Shown: piece after piece, positions 54,854 through 63,881 of the stretch
How the letters are laid out: each line of letters starts with the position of its first letter
Position numbering within the stretch: position 1 is the stretch's first letter
DNA from: Microbulbifer bruguierae
Lineage (GTDB): Bacteria; Pseudomonadota; Gammaproteobacteria; Pseudomonadales; Cellvibrionaceae
DNA length: 64,000 bases
Direction: 5' to 3'
NCBI RefSeq assembly: GCF_029869925.1
Contig: NZ_CP118605.1
Coordinates: 2,880,001 to 2,944,000 of the forward strand
The notes under the pieces: generated by a model
Database searches by the model: none
What the model was told of the DNA's origin: nothing
What the model saw: only the letters and a program-made list of their open reading frames with translations
Translations under genes and position numbers: made by a program

Positions 54854-55372
54854 CTAACGTTCAATACAATGTGGTCGATTTAAAGATTCGCAGTGCTGAG
54901 CCAGCCTTTGCATTTCATCGATATGGTTACAAGATGCGGCTTTAGCATATTGCTTTGTCAAAGCGAGGCCTTCCTCGGTTTTATAGGGGACCGGGACTGT
55001 TCGCTCTTCGCCATAGCCGCAATTGAATGCGTATTGGTAGTGACGATAACCTTCAGAGTTGACCTCACTATTGCCACTGTTCACTGGTTGTTTGTTGGTG
55101 CTAAAACTGTGTACGTCAGCAAAAGAATCTAAATCCATTGCGGGCTGATGGCTGGTCCCTGACTGGACTACCGACATGGTCGCCCGTGCCGCTAGCTCCC
55201 CGCCTACGGCCGGATCTATACCTGCATCTGCGGCGCCAGCTACAACGGCAAGGCCCGCAAGCCCTCCAGCAACCCACTTCATGCCATCCTCTCCTTCCGG
55301 TAATAACGCTCCACACCCGGAAGTTGCAATAGTAATAGAGGATATAAAGACCCCAGTAATTAGCTTGTTCAT
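54854..55372 (-). CDS. Lipoprotein of unknown function
   Basis: A 172-residue protein from the ATG at 55372. The signal peptide ends in lipobox TSGC (Cys20). A Gly/Ala-rich segment (about 34-58: WVAGGLAGLAVVAGAADAGI) resembles glycine-zipper envelope proteins. The C-terminal half has four Cys (FNCGYGEE, ASCNHID, QHCES, PHCIER) that could form two disulfides. It is not recognised. The gene and the gap after it are visibly lower in GC than the neighbours. Confidence 0.65.
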   Translation of the reverse strand: MNKLITGVFISSITIATSGCGALLPEGEDGMKWVAGGLAGLAVVAGAADAGIDPAVGGELAARATMSVVQSGTSHQPAMDLDSFADVHSFSTNKQPVNSGNSEVNSEGYRHYQYAFNCGYGEERTVPVPYKTEEGLALTKQYAKAASCNHIDEMQRLAQHCESLNRPHCIER

Positions 55373-55748
55373 TTTTAGCATTTCCCCCCAATTTTTTTCA
55401 AATACAGAAATATCGTTTTGTGCTTGTAGATGGCTTGTGTACGGATTTTTTGATCGAAAGATCGGAATTGATTTTTTGTTTTACAAGTACTGCTTGGTCA
55501 ACTTTTTGTTTTGTCACTAGCCTGCGTCGCGCCGGATCTTATATAAGTGGGCAATGGCGTGCAATGCGCCAAAAGGGCGTGTCTCAACGTGTCGGATATC
55601 GTCTGTTTTTTAGGATTAGGAATTATTTTTAGTAAATCTATTTTTGCGGGAATGAAAGTCTGCTTAACAAGAAGGGAGGTCGTAGTGCTTTGAGCAGCCA
55701 TATAGAAATGAGGATTATTTTCGCAGGACAGCTCATTTTTTTACTCCA
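55373..55748. other. AT-richer gap of about 380 bp between the lipoprotein gene and the typA terminator
   Basis: I see no gene. The stretch 55391-55530 is unusually T-rich and the rest mixed. It lies immediately inside the typA end of the proposed inserted block. A short segment near 55540-55600 has paired CGTG/CACG-like motifs but does not make a clear attachment site or integron attC. Confidence 0.4.
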
Positions 55749-55780
55749 TAAAAAAACGGGGCCAATTGGCCCCGTTTTAT
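55749..55780 (-). terminator. Terminator after typA
   Basis: AACGGGGCCA and TGGCCCCGTT form a perfect 11-bp half-palindrome stem (AACGGGGCCAA/TTGGCCCCGTT) and seven T residues follow on the minus strand. It is 20 bp beyond the typA stop. A similar one is at 46423-46446. Confidence 0.9.
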
Positions 55781-55796
55781 ATTGCTTGCGAAGAAA

Positions 55797-57605
55797 TTAC
55801 TTCTTCGCGCGCTTGCGCATGTTTTCCTGCAGGATCTTCTTGCGGATCCGGATGCTTTCCGGGGTCACTTCCACCAGTTCGTCGTCTTCGATGAACTCCA
55901 GCGCCTGCTCCAGGGTGTGACGGATGGGCGGTGACAGGGTCAGCGCGTCGTCGGTACCGGAAGCGCGCACGTTGGTGAGCTGCTTGGCCTTGGTGGGGTT
56001 TACCACCAGGTCATTGCCGCGGGAGTGGATGCCGACTACCTGGCCTTCGTAAACTTCCTCACCGTGGCCCAGGAACAGGCGGCCGCGGTCTTGCAGTGCG
56101 AACAGGCCGTAGGCCAGGGTTTTGCCCTTGACCATGGACACCAGTACGCCGTTGATACGCTTGGCCACGTCGCCCATCTTCACCGGACCGTAATGGTCGA
56201 AGATGCTGGTCATGATGCCGGAGCCGCTGGTGATGGTGAGGAACTGGTTGCGGAAACCGATCATGCCACGGGACGGTACGATAAAGGTCAGGCGCACGCG
56301 GCCCTTGCCGTCCGGCTCCATGTTGGTGAGGTCAGCTTTACGCAGACCCAGCTCTTCCATGATCGGACCCTGGTGCTGTTCTTCTACGTCGATCACTACC
56401 TGCTCGTAGGGTTCCTGCACTTCGCCATCGACGATCTTCTGTACTACTTCCGGGCGGGATACACCCAGTTCGAAGCCTTCGCGACGCATGGATTCGATCA
56501 GTACCGACAGGTGCAGTTCGCCGCGGCCGGATACTTTGAATTTGTCCGGGGAGTCACCCTGCTCTACACGCAGTGCCACGTTGTGGATTAGTTCCTGCTC
56601 CAGGCGATCCTTGATGTTGCGGCTGGTAACGAACTTGCCTTCTTTACCGGCAAACGGCGAGTCGTTCACCTGGAAAGTCATGCTTACGGTGGGCTCGTCC
56701 ACGGACAGCGCCGGCAGCGCTTCCGGGTGTTCCGGGTTACACAAGGTGTCGGAAATGTTCAGCTCACCCACACCGGTAATACACACGATGTCACCGGCGC
56801 TGGCCTGTTCCACTTCCACGCGCTCCAGGCCCAGGTAACCCATGACCTGCAGCACCTTGGCTTTGCGGGACTTGCCTTGGCTGTCGAGGATCACGACCTG
56901 CTGGTTCGGCTTCAGGGTACCGCGGGTGATACGGCCAACGCCGATGACACCGACGTAGCTGTTGTAGTCCAGCGCAGAGACCTGCATTTGGAAAGGACCT
57001 TCACGGTCTACCTGCGGCGGCTTTACCTTGTCGACGATCATCTGGAACAGCGGGGTCATGTCTTCCGCCATATCGGTGTCGTCGAGACCGGCGATACCGT
57101 TCAGGGCGGAAGCGTAGACTACCGGGAAGTCCAGCTGCTCGTCAGTGGCACCGAGGCTGTCAAACAGGTCGAATACCTGGTCCATGACCCAGTCCGGACG
57201 CGCACCCGGGCGGTCGATCTTGTTGATCACCACGATCGGGTTCAGGCCCTGCTCGAAGGCCTTGGAGGTTACAAAGCGGGTCTGCGGCATGGGGCCGTCT
57301 ACCGCGTCCACCAGCAGCAGTACCGAGTCCACCATGGACAGTACGCGCTCTACCTCACCGCCGAAGTCGGCGTGTCCGGGGGTGTCGACGATGTTGATGC
57401 GGTAGTCATTCCAGCGGATGGCGGTGTTCTTGGCCAGGATGGTGATGCCGCGCTCTTTTTCCTGATCATTGGAGTCCATCACCCGCTCGGAGTCGGCGCT
57501 GCGGCGGTCCAGGGTGCCGGACTGGGACAGCAGCTTGTCGACCAGGGTGGTCTTGCCGTGGTCAACGTGGGCGATGATCGCAATATTGCGCAAATTCTCT
57601 ATCAC
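55797..57605 (-). CDS. typA: Translational GTPase TypA/BipA
   Basis: A 602-residue protein from the GTG at 57605 (E. coli TypA has 607). The GTPase motifs are AHVDHGKT (about 10-17), the RGITI switch, DTPGHADF (G3), NKID (G4); EF-G-like domains III and V follow, then the TypA-specific C-terminal domain ending RKRAKK. It binds ribosomes and aids 50S assembly at low temperature and stress. Its last codons have a decayed second copy at 46462-46505. Confidence 0.96.
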   Translation of the reverse strand: MIENLRNIAIIAHVDHGKTTLVDKLLSQSGTLDRRSADSERVMDSNDQEKERGITILAKNTAIRWNDYRINIVDTPGHADFGGEVERVLSMVDSVLLLVDAVDGPMPQTRFVTSKAFEQGLNPIVVINKIDRPGARPDWVMDQVFDLFDSLGATDEQLDFPVVYASALNGIAGLDDTDMAEDMTPLFQMIVDKVKPPQVDREGPFQMQVSALDYNSYVGVIGVGRITRGTLKPNQQVVILDSQGKSRKAKVLQVMGYLGLERVEVEQASAGDIVCITGVGELNISDTLCNPEHPEALPALSVDEPTVSMTFQVNDSPFAGKEGKFVTSRNIKDRLEQELIHNVALRVEQGDSPDKFKVSGRGELHLSVLIESMRREGFELGVSRPEVVQKIVDGEVQEPYEQVVIDVEEQHQGPIMEELGLRKADLTNMEPDGKGRVRLTFIVPSRGMIGFRNQFLTITSGSGIMTSIFDHYGPVKMGDVAKRINGVLVSMVKGKTLAYGLFALQDRGRLFLGHGEEVYEGQVVGIHSRGNDLVVNPTKAKQLTNVRASGTDDALTLSPPIRHTLEQALEFIEDDELVEVTPESIRIRKKILQENMRKRAKK

Positions 57606-58586
57606 TGGGGGCCTCTGGGGGTAATGCGTGACTGGGTGTGCACTAGTTGGGCACACCGCGAAAATTAGGTACAGGCGGGGCTGTGCTGAGATTGGGAACA
57701 GCGGCTATCCGGCCAAAGCGCGCGCATTATAGAGGCGAACCGTGACAATTGGGAGTTGATTTGGCGGAAATTTGTGCGATTTGCTGCTGTCACGTTCCGA
57801 TAGATGTTATCGGCAGCGCATATTAGTACCGGTTTTCCTTCGGGTAATAATGAAAATAAAAAGAGGGCTTGGCACCGGTTTCCCGCGACTGCCAGGAGGT
57901 TGGATGACTAGTCGCGATTTTGCCGCGGTCTAGGAAGTTTTGAAACGTTCGCGAACCGGCTCCCGGACGTTCGCCAATCCCAGAATGAGGCAGTAAGGGC
58001 CATTGGACTATTCAGTCGCGATCTCGGCAAACTTTTAGCCGAGATTGGCACCGCACCCAGTTCTACCCCGCCCCGAGCTAGGACTCGAAATCACACATGT
58101 CCCTATATGAGGCATACAGAAAACGGATGAGGGATATTGCGTCAATTTGCGCCAAATAGTATAAATCGGCGAAAAATGTGTGATGCATTTATCACGCACG
58201 AAGGAAGAGGCGCGCCGCATCCATAGTGGTCGCGGACTTATCTCTCCCCCCTCATGCTGGTCGCGGCTGGGGTGCGGTTTTCACTTCATTCTGAAGCACA
58301 GAAGTAATCCGAATATGGCCATGGTGTCCAGAGGTGCGAATTGCCCTGTGGGTATTGTTCGTGGAATCACCAGCTCCAAGTTCTGTGCGGATTTTCTCGG
58401 CAACTTCTCATGTGCCGGGTTGTGCCTGTTATTTTGCAATGACGATTTCGGTGACTCCAACGAACGGAAGTTGCCGGAGCTGGCGCTGCAATAAATAAGG
58501 GTTTTCCCTGAAATCTCTTTTCTGGAAAAGAGAAAGCTTACTCAAACATTTACCGTGAACAATGCAATTCGAGTGCAAATAAAAAT
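57606..58586. other. 981-bp intergenic region upstream of typA
   Basis: I see no convincing gene. It should contain the leftward typA promoter and the rightward promoter of the GloVer lipoprotein. A hairpin ATCTCGGC / GCCGAGAT occurs at 58021-58045 with a 9-base loop. A 104-codon open frame at 58180-58494 has no recognisable protein character. The long non-coding length is unusual for this dense region and could hide a small RNA. Confidence 0.4.
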
Positions 58587-60416
58587 ATGAAAAATATCGG
58601 CTACATGATTTTGGTATCGCTGTTGCTGGTTGGTTGTGGGGGCGGCAGCAGCGGCAGTTCTGATAATAATGGGGGAGACGGGGATGGCGGTGGCTCTACG
58701 CGATATCAGGTATCCGTAAGTGCATCACCTGCAGCAGCCGGAACGGTTACTGGTGGTGGAAACTATGACGCGGGCAGTAGCGTGACCGTGTCGGCTGCTG
58801 CCAATGCGGGTTATTCGTTCGTCGACTGGATGGAATTCGGGGAGGGTGTTGCCAGCTCTGCTGAATACACATTTACGCTCAGCGCAGAGCGCAGCCTGAC
58901 CGCAAATTTTGTGGCAAATGAATACCGGATCGGTGGCACAGTCTCAGGTCTGGTCGGCGCCCTGGTTCTGCGTAACAACGGTGGCGATGACCTGATCGTT
59001 GAAGCGGATGGCAGCTTCAGCTTTTCCGCCCCCGTTGTCCACGGTGAAGGTTACTCGGTAACGGTCGCCGAGCAACCGGATGGCCAAGCGTGCACCGTCG
59101 CACAAGGCAGTGGCGCGGTGAGCGCGGCTGACGTTACCGGAATCAGCGTCACTTGCATTGGCACCGTGGCCAAGAGTTGTGCGGACTACAACATGGATGG
59201 GCGGGCACCGGTGGTGCAAAACGATCTATATATGGATTTGGCTTCATTCACCAGAGATCCTTCCGCGCCCTACACTTCCGGTGCAAACGGAGAAGACCCC
59301 CGAGGCGTTCTTGTCGAGGGCCCAGATGGAAATTTCTACGGTGTGACTTATCGAGGAGGCGTCCCAGCAGATAACGGCGCTGAATACCAGGGGTACACGG
59401 GCGAGGGTGTCGTCTTTCGTCTCGCGCCCGATGGTACCCTGGCCCGACTACATACGTTTAATTACATTTCCGGCGATGCGCTTTACGGTACCAAGCCCAT
59501 GGGCGGGTTGGTGTTGGGCAGCGATTGCCAGTTGTACGGTACTACCTACCAAAGTGGGGGCGTGTCGGGAACCAACGGTGGAACCGTGTTCAGGATCAGC
59601 CTCGAAGGCGAGTTGACCTACCTGGCGGGCTTTCAGGGCGGTAATGGCATGTCGCCTCGCGAGCGCCTCACCTTGGGAAGCGACGGGAATTTCTATGGCA
59701 CCACCCTTGCCGGTGGAGCCCAGTACGGAATTCTGGCTCAGAGATATCAGGGTACCGTATACAAACTGACTCCGGACGGAACGCTGACCACGCTGTTTTC
59801 ATTTGACAAGGAGAATGGCGGCACGCCCACAGGGCCTCTGGTAGAGGGAGATGATGGGTACCTGTACGGAATGACCCGTTATGGCGGTACCTTTGACGGC
59901 GGCACTGTATTCAAGATTTCGAAAGCCGGTGACTTCAGCTTGTTGCATTCCTTCAACAAGGAGCTGACAACGCTGGACCAGGAATTCGGACTCGCGAAAG
60001 GTGCGGATGGGAATTTCTATGGATTTATTCAATATGGTGGGGCTTTCAATGCCGGAGGCGTGTTCAGAATCACGTCCCAGGGCGAATATTCGCTGTTGAG
60101 CTCCTTCAATCCGGTGACGCCGGAGCTCGGCTGCAATTGTGGTATTGCTTCACCTAATGGCAGTCTTGTGTTGGCGGCAGACGGATTCCTTTACGGTGTC
60201 GCAAACATTGGTGCCGCAGCGGCCGGTAATGGTTCCAAGGGTGCGGTGATCAGGGTGACCCATGAAGGTGATGTAAGTCCTCTGGTGTATTTCCAAGACT
60301 ATGGAAATGCCTGGACTGAGGGTTTGACTCAGGGCAGTGACGGGCATCTTTATGGCATGTCACGTGAGGGTGGTACCGAAGATAACGGGCTGATCTACCG
60401 CGTGCTGCTTCCGTAA
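58587..60416 (+). CDS. Lipoprotein with bacterial repeat domain and GloVer tandem repeats
   Basis: A 609-residue protein with lipobox LVGC (Cys17) and a Gly/Ser/Asp linker. Residues ~40-112 are an InlB-type bacterial repeat domain (SASPAAAGTVTGGGNYDAGS, YSFVDW, then LTANF). A short beta domain follows (113-197). From about residue 215 to the end, tandem repeats of ~50 residues share a G-x-DGNFYG(T/V)T and G(T/V)VF(K/R)(I/L) pattern, the TIGR03803 GloVer repeat, probably a beta-propeller. Envelope surface or periplasmic binding is likely; the ligand is unknown. It is monocistronic. Confidence 0.85.
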   Translation: MKNIGYMILVSLLLVGCGGGSSGSSDNNGGDGDGGGSTRYQVSVSASPAAAGTVTGGGNYDAGSSVTVSAAANAGYSFVDWMEFGEGVASSAEYTFTLSAERSLTANFVANEYRIGGTVSGLVGALVLRNNGGDDLIVEADGSFSFSAPVVHGEGYSVTVAEQPDGQACTVAQGSGAVSAADVTGISVTCIGTVAKSCADYNMDGRAPVVQNDLYMDLASFTRDPSAPYTSGANGEDPRGVLVEGPDGNFYGVTYRGGVPADNGAEYQGYTGEGVVFRLAPDGTLARLHTFNYISGDALYGTKPMGGLVLGSDCQLYGTTYQSGGVSGTNGGTVFRISLEGELTYLAGFQGGNGMSPRERLTLGSDGNFYGTTLAGGAQYGILAQRYQGTVYKLTPDGTLTTLFSFDKENGGTPTGPLVEGDDGYLYGMTRYGGTFDGGTVFKISKAGDFSLLHSFNKELTTLDQEFGLAKGADGNFYGFIQYGGAFNAGGVFRITSQGEYSLLSSFNPVTPELGCNCGIASPNGSLVLAADGFLYGVANIGAAAAGNGSKGAVIRVTHEGDVSPLVYFQDYGNAWTEGLTQGSDGHLYGMSREGGTEDNGLIYRVLLP

Positions 60417-60658
60417 CTGCCAGCTAACCCTCCTCGCGAGAAGTACCGCTTTTGGGACGGTCGGTCTGCGGGGAGGCATTTTTCGGGCCTCGGGGGAGTT
60501 TGGTATTTGCCTGTCGCGAAGCTACAAACTGTTACAGTCGAGCCGCTCGGTTATGCGCTCAGGCGAGTTACAGTTTCCCATTGTCAGGTTTTTTGGCAGA
60601 TGAGAATAATGACCGGGTTGGCCGCGTGCGCCCCGAAGTAACACAGTGGAACTGAAGT

Positions 60659-61876
60659 ATGAGTGACGCAGACGTAACCGCCGCAACTGAGACTCCGTCG
60701 GATGTCCAGGACGAGCAACTGATGGAAAACCAGGATCAGGGAAGTGCTGAAGGTGCAACAGAAAGCGCAGAAGTGACCGAGCCGACCGCGGGCGAGCAGC
60801 AACAGCCGAAACCCGAGCCTGTGCGCAAGTCCTGCTCCTCCGGCCTGGCGCAGTGGATGCACCAGCGCCAGTTGTCGGTGGCGTTCACCTCCTATCAGTC
60901 TGGCCGTGTCTACATGGTCGGTGCCGAGCCCGGCGGCAAGCTGTCGTTCCACGAGCGCATCTTCCAGCGCGCCATGGGCATTGTCGGCAACCGCAAGCGC
61001 ATCTATATGGGCGGCCTGTATCAGGTGTGGCGCTTTGAAAACGTATTGCAGCCGGGGCAGGTGGCGAACAAGATCTTTGATGCCTGTTATGTGCCGCGCA
61101 ACGCGCAGTTCACCGGAGAGGTGGACATCCACGAGCTGGGTATCCAGAAAGACGGCAAGATTATTTTCGTCAACACCAAGTACAACTGCCTGGCGGAACT
61201 GAGCCTCTCTCACAGCTTCCGAGCTATCTGGAAGCCGCCGTTTATCTCCAAGATCGTACCGGAAGACCGCTGCCACCTGAACGGTCTGGCGATGGTGGAC
61301 GGCAAGCCCAAGTACGTCACCGCGGTGTGCAAGTCCGACACCATCGACGGCTGGCGCGAGCGCCGTGACAACGGCGGCATCGTGATCGATGTGGAAACCA
61401 ATGAGATCGTGTGCGAAGGCCTGTCGATGCCGCACTCCCCGCGCTGGGTGGATGGCAAGCTGTGGGTGCTGAACAGCGGTACCGGTTACCTGGGCACCGT
61501 GGATTTCGAGAACAAGTGCTTTGTGCCCCACACCTTCTGCCCGGGCTTTATGCGCGGTCTCGCGATTCACGATGGCTACGCGATTGTCGGCCTGTCCAAG
61601 CCCCGTTACGAGCGTTTCGAGGGACTGGATCTGGATAAGAACCTGGCTGAAAAAGATTCCGAAGCCTGGTGCGGTGTGCAGTTCATCAACCTGCAGAGCG
61701 GTACCGTGGAGCACTGGATTCGCCTCGATGGCCCGGTAACCGAGCTGTTCGACCTGACCGTATTGCCGGGCGTGCGCTGTCCCATGGGCATCGGCCAGCA
61801 GAGCAAGGAAAACCTGACTATGGTGACCTTTGAGGATGCCACCAGTAGCAGTGACAGCGGGCTGGCACAGGCTTAA
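60659..61876 (+). CDS. TIGR03032 (DUF4915) family protein
   Basis: A 405-residue protein with no signal peptide. The first ~57 residues are acidic and low in complexity (Glu/Gln/Thr/Ala). The rest is the TIGR03032 domain: GGLYQVWRFENVL, DIHELGIQKDGKIIFVNTKY, HLNGLAMVDGKPKYVTAVCK, MPHSPRWVDGKLWVLNSGTG and PGFMRGLAI, with strand-rich spacing that suggests a propeller. The function of the family is unknown; it is sometimes found near TPR or sulfotransferase genes elsewhere. Terminator 38 bp downstream. Confidence 0.85.
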   Translation: MSDADVTAATETPSDVQDEQLMENQDQGSAEGATESAEVTEPTAGEQQQPKPEPVRKSCSSGLAQWMHQRQLSVAFTSYQSGRVYMVGAEPGGKLSFHERIFQRAMGIVGNRKRIYMGGLYQVWRFENVLQPGQVANKIFDACYVPRNAQFTGEVDIHELGIQKDGKIIFVNTKYNCLAELSLSHSFRAIWKPPFISKIVPEDRCHLNGLAMVDGKPKYVTAVCKSDTIDGWRERRDNGGIVIDVETNEIVCEGLSMPHSPRWVDGKLWVLNSGTGYLGTVDFENKCFVPHTFCPGFMRGLAIHDGYAIVGLSKPRYERFEGLDLDKNLAEKDSEAWCGVQFINLQSGTVEHWIRLDGPVTELFDLTVLPGVRCPMGIGQQSKENLTMVTFEDATSSSDSGLAQA

Positions 61877-61913
61877 ATATTGAAGCGGTTTAAATATCTA
61901 TCTTGATCTTTCA

Positions 61914-61935
61914 GGGGGCGTAAGCCCCCTTTTTT
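61914..61935. terminator. Terminator between the TIGR03032 gene and the histidine kinase gene
   Basis: GGGGGC GTAA GCCCCC followed by TTTTTT. It serves the rightward gene; the leftward kinase gene ends 7 bp further on, but no A run precedes the stem, so leftward action is less clear. Confidence 0.9.
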
Positions 61936-61941
61936 GTTTTG

Positions 61942-63123
61942 TTAGCGCTTGTTTGGCCAGCGCAGGGTAGCACGGGTGCCGCCGAGGGTGGGGGAGCGGT
62001 CCAGGGACAGTTCGCCCTCGTGCCACATCATGACTTTCTTGACGATATACAGGCCGAGGCCATAGCCCTGGTCGTCGGTGGCGGAGCGGGTGAAGGCGTC
62101 GGTCAGTTCCAGCGCGTCGCCGCCCAGCCCCGGGCCGTTGTCCTCTATTCTCAGCACACAGAATTCACCGTCAAAATCAAAGTGCAGGTTCACACGGTCG
62201 CGGGCGTATTTACCGGCGTTGACCACGAGGTTCTGAATCGCGATGGTGAGGGAATCCGGTTCCAGCCAGCCTTCGCCGTCAGGGAAATAGTAAGCAATTT
62301 CCAGTTCCGGGCACTGCACTTCCAGGGTTGATCCCAGTTCGTCAAAAAAGCTTTCCAGTGCGACCGGCTTGCGCGCAATCAACTGCTCATTGATCTCGAT
62401 GCGGGCAAAGTTCAGGTATTTTTCCACCAGCTGCTCGATATCGCGGGTCGCGCGGCTGATCACCTGGGCACTTTCGCTGTCGCTGTCCACCAGTGCCTGC
62501 TGAAATTTGATCCGCGCCAGTGGCGTGCGGATTTCATGGGCGATAGTGCGCGCGAGATCCTGGTTCATCTCGAAATAGCCGGTGACGATATTGGCCATAC
62601 GCCGAAAGGTTTCCGCCAGCGGATAAATGGTGGAGCGGCGGCTGACCGCTTCGGGCATGTTGAACGGTTTCTGGCTGAAGCGGATTGCCTGGTTCTGCAG
62701 TTGGTTGAGATCGCGAAACAGCGGCCAGGTGAGCAGTGCCAGCATCACCAGCATCACGCCGATAAACAGCAATCGCCACTGGGTGACGCTCTCCGCGGGC
62801 TGGTGGGGGAAAGGGCCCACCTCGAGGATGGTGTTGCCGTTGAGGTGATAGAACAGAATCTGGTTTTCACCGGTGTCGAGACCCACCACTTCTCCCGCAT
62901 CCAGGCGCTTGCGCAGGGGCTTGGCGAAGTGGATGGCATCGGCGGAATAGCGCTGGGCGATGGGCGCTTCGCCGCGCTCCAGCGCCTCTGCCAGCTGCGC
63001 GGCACTGATGGTGTATTCGTGCGGGGCGGCGGAGTAGAGGTTGTAGAGGGTGGCTACAGCGGAATACACCACCACCAGCGCCAGCGTCAGTACCCCGACG
63101 AGGCGCAACATCTGTTTGCGCAT
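61942..63123 (-). CDS. Sensor histidine kinase, RstB-like
   Basis: A 393-residue protein. Membrane helices at about 5-27 and 117-134 enclose a ~90-residue periplasmic sensor domain. After a HAMP-like stretch come the phosphoacceptor His196 in AHEIRTPLARIKFQ, the N box NLVVNAGKYA (298-307), DNGPGLG (328-334) and GYGLGLYI (353-360). The arrangement and the GYFEMNQDLARTIAHEIRTP pattern resemble RstB. It starts in the stop codon of the regulator gene (TGATG). Signal unknown. Confidence 0.92.
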   Translation of the reverse strand: MRKQMLRLVGVLTLALVVVYSAVATLYNLYSAAPHEYTISAAQLAEALERGEAPIAQRYSADAIHFAKPLRKRLDAGEVVGLDTGENQILFYHLNGNTILEVGPFPHQPAESVTQWRLLFIGVMLVMLALLTWPLFRDLNQLQNQAIRFSQKPFNMPEAVSRRSTIYPLAETFRRMANIVTGYFEMNQDLARTIAHEIRTPLARIKFQQALVDSDSESAQVISRATRDIEQLVEKYLNFARIEINEQLIARKPVALESFFDELGSTLEVQCPELEIAYYFPDGEGWLEPDSLTIAIQNLVVNAGKYARDRVNLHFDFDGEFCVLRIEDNGPGLGGDALELTDAFTRSATDDQGYGLGLYIVKKVMMWHEGELSLDRSPTLGGTRATLRWPNKR

Positions 63124-63881
63124 CAGTCGCGGGCCGTATTCAGGGAGTAGCCGCGTCCGCGGATTGACTGAATGGCCACGCCCCCGGGAATGGCATCGAG
63201 TTTTTTGCGCAGGCGGCTGACGCGCATGTCGATCACCCGGTCGAGTCCGTCGAACTCGCGCCCGATCACCCGCCGGAACAGGTACTCGCGGCTCAGCAGG
63301 CGCGCGGGTTGTTCGGCGAAAATCTGCAGCAGGTCGAATTCGTTGGTGGTCAGAGACAGGGTGGTGTCGTGGACGATCGCCTGGCGGCTGACCAGGTCGA
63401 CCACCAGCGGGCCGAACGTCAGGCTGGCGACAGGGGCCGCCTGACTGTTGCTCAGGCGCAGCTGTGCTTCAATTTTTGCCCACAGCAGATGGGGGTCTAC
63501 GGGTTTTACCAGGTAATCGTTGGCGCCCAGTCGCAGGCCGGCCACCTGGTCGTCCACCGAGCTGAGTGCGCTGAGGAAAATCAGCGGGCAGCTCAGCTGG
63601 CTGCGAAATTGTTCCAGCAATTGGAAACCACTGGCATCGGGCAATACCACGTCGGCAATAATCAGGTCGTACTCGCGGTGGTGAATGGCTTTCATGAACT
63701 CGTTGCCATTGGCCGCGTAGGTCACATCACAACCGCGATCGGCCAGAAAGCGCTGGATCAGCTGTGCCAGCTGCTCGTCGTCTTCGAGCAGCAGCAGGCG
63801 ATGTCCGGAAGATGGGCCGGAAGATGATGTAGTGGCAGCGGATTCGCGCTCCGCTGCGGGTATTGTGTTTGCGGCGTTCAT
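63123..63881 (-). CDS. OmpR-family response regulator, RstA-like
   Basis: A 252-residue protein. An unusual Ser/Thr-rich extension of ~25 residues precedes the receiver domain, with Glu/Asp at 33-35 (LEDDE), phosphoacceptor Asp77 (IIADVVLPD) and Lys126 (LVKPVDP). The winged-helix C-terminal domain (about 150-250) has LTTNEFDLLQIFAEQPARLL and RVSRLRKKLDAIPGG. It pairs with the downstream kinase through a 1-bp overlap. Target genes are unknown; its ATG overlaps the stop of a further gene upstream. Confidence 0.93.
   Translation of the reverse strand: MNAANTIPAAERESAATTSSSGPSSGHRLLLLEDDEQLAQLIQRFLADRGCDVTYAANGNEFMKAIHHREYDLIIADVVLPDASGFQLLEQFRSQLSCPLIFLSALSSVDDQVAGLRLGANDYLVKPVDPHLLWAKIEAQLRLSNSQAAPVASLTFGPLVVDLVSRQAIVHDTTLSLTTNEFDLLQIFAEQPARLLSREYLFRRVIGREFDGLDRVIDMRVSRLRKKLDAIPGGVAIQSIRGRGYSLNTARD

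Noticed and set aside
55498..55610. Possible integron attC-like or phage att site in the gap before typA
   Set aside because: Paired short motifs are present, but the conserved ends of attC sites are missing and no integrase lies nearby.
56727..57668. 313-codon open frame opposite typA
   Set aside because: Shadow frame; typA has all GTPase motifs on the other strand.
58180..58494. 104-codon open frame on the plus strand upstream of the GloVer lipoprotein gene
   Set aside because: Composition is not protein-like, no ribosome-binding site, no domain, and many Cys/Arg/Ser of random origin. It could be non-coding.
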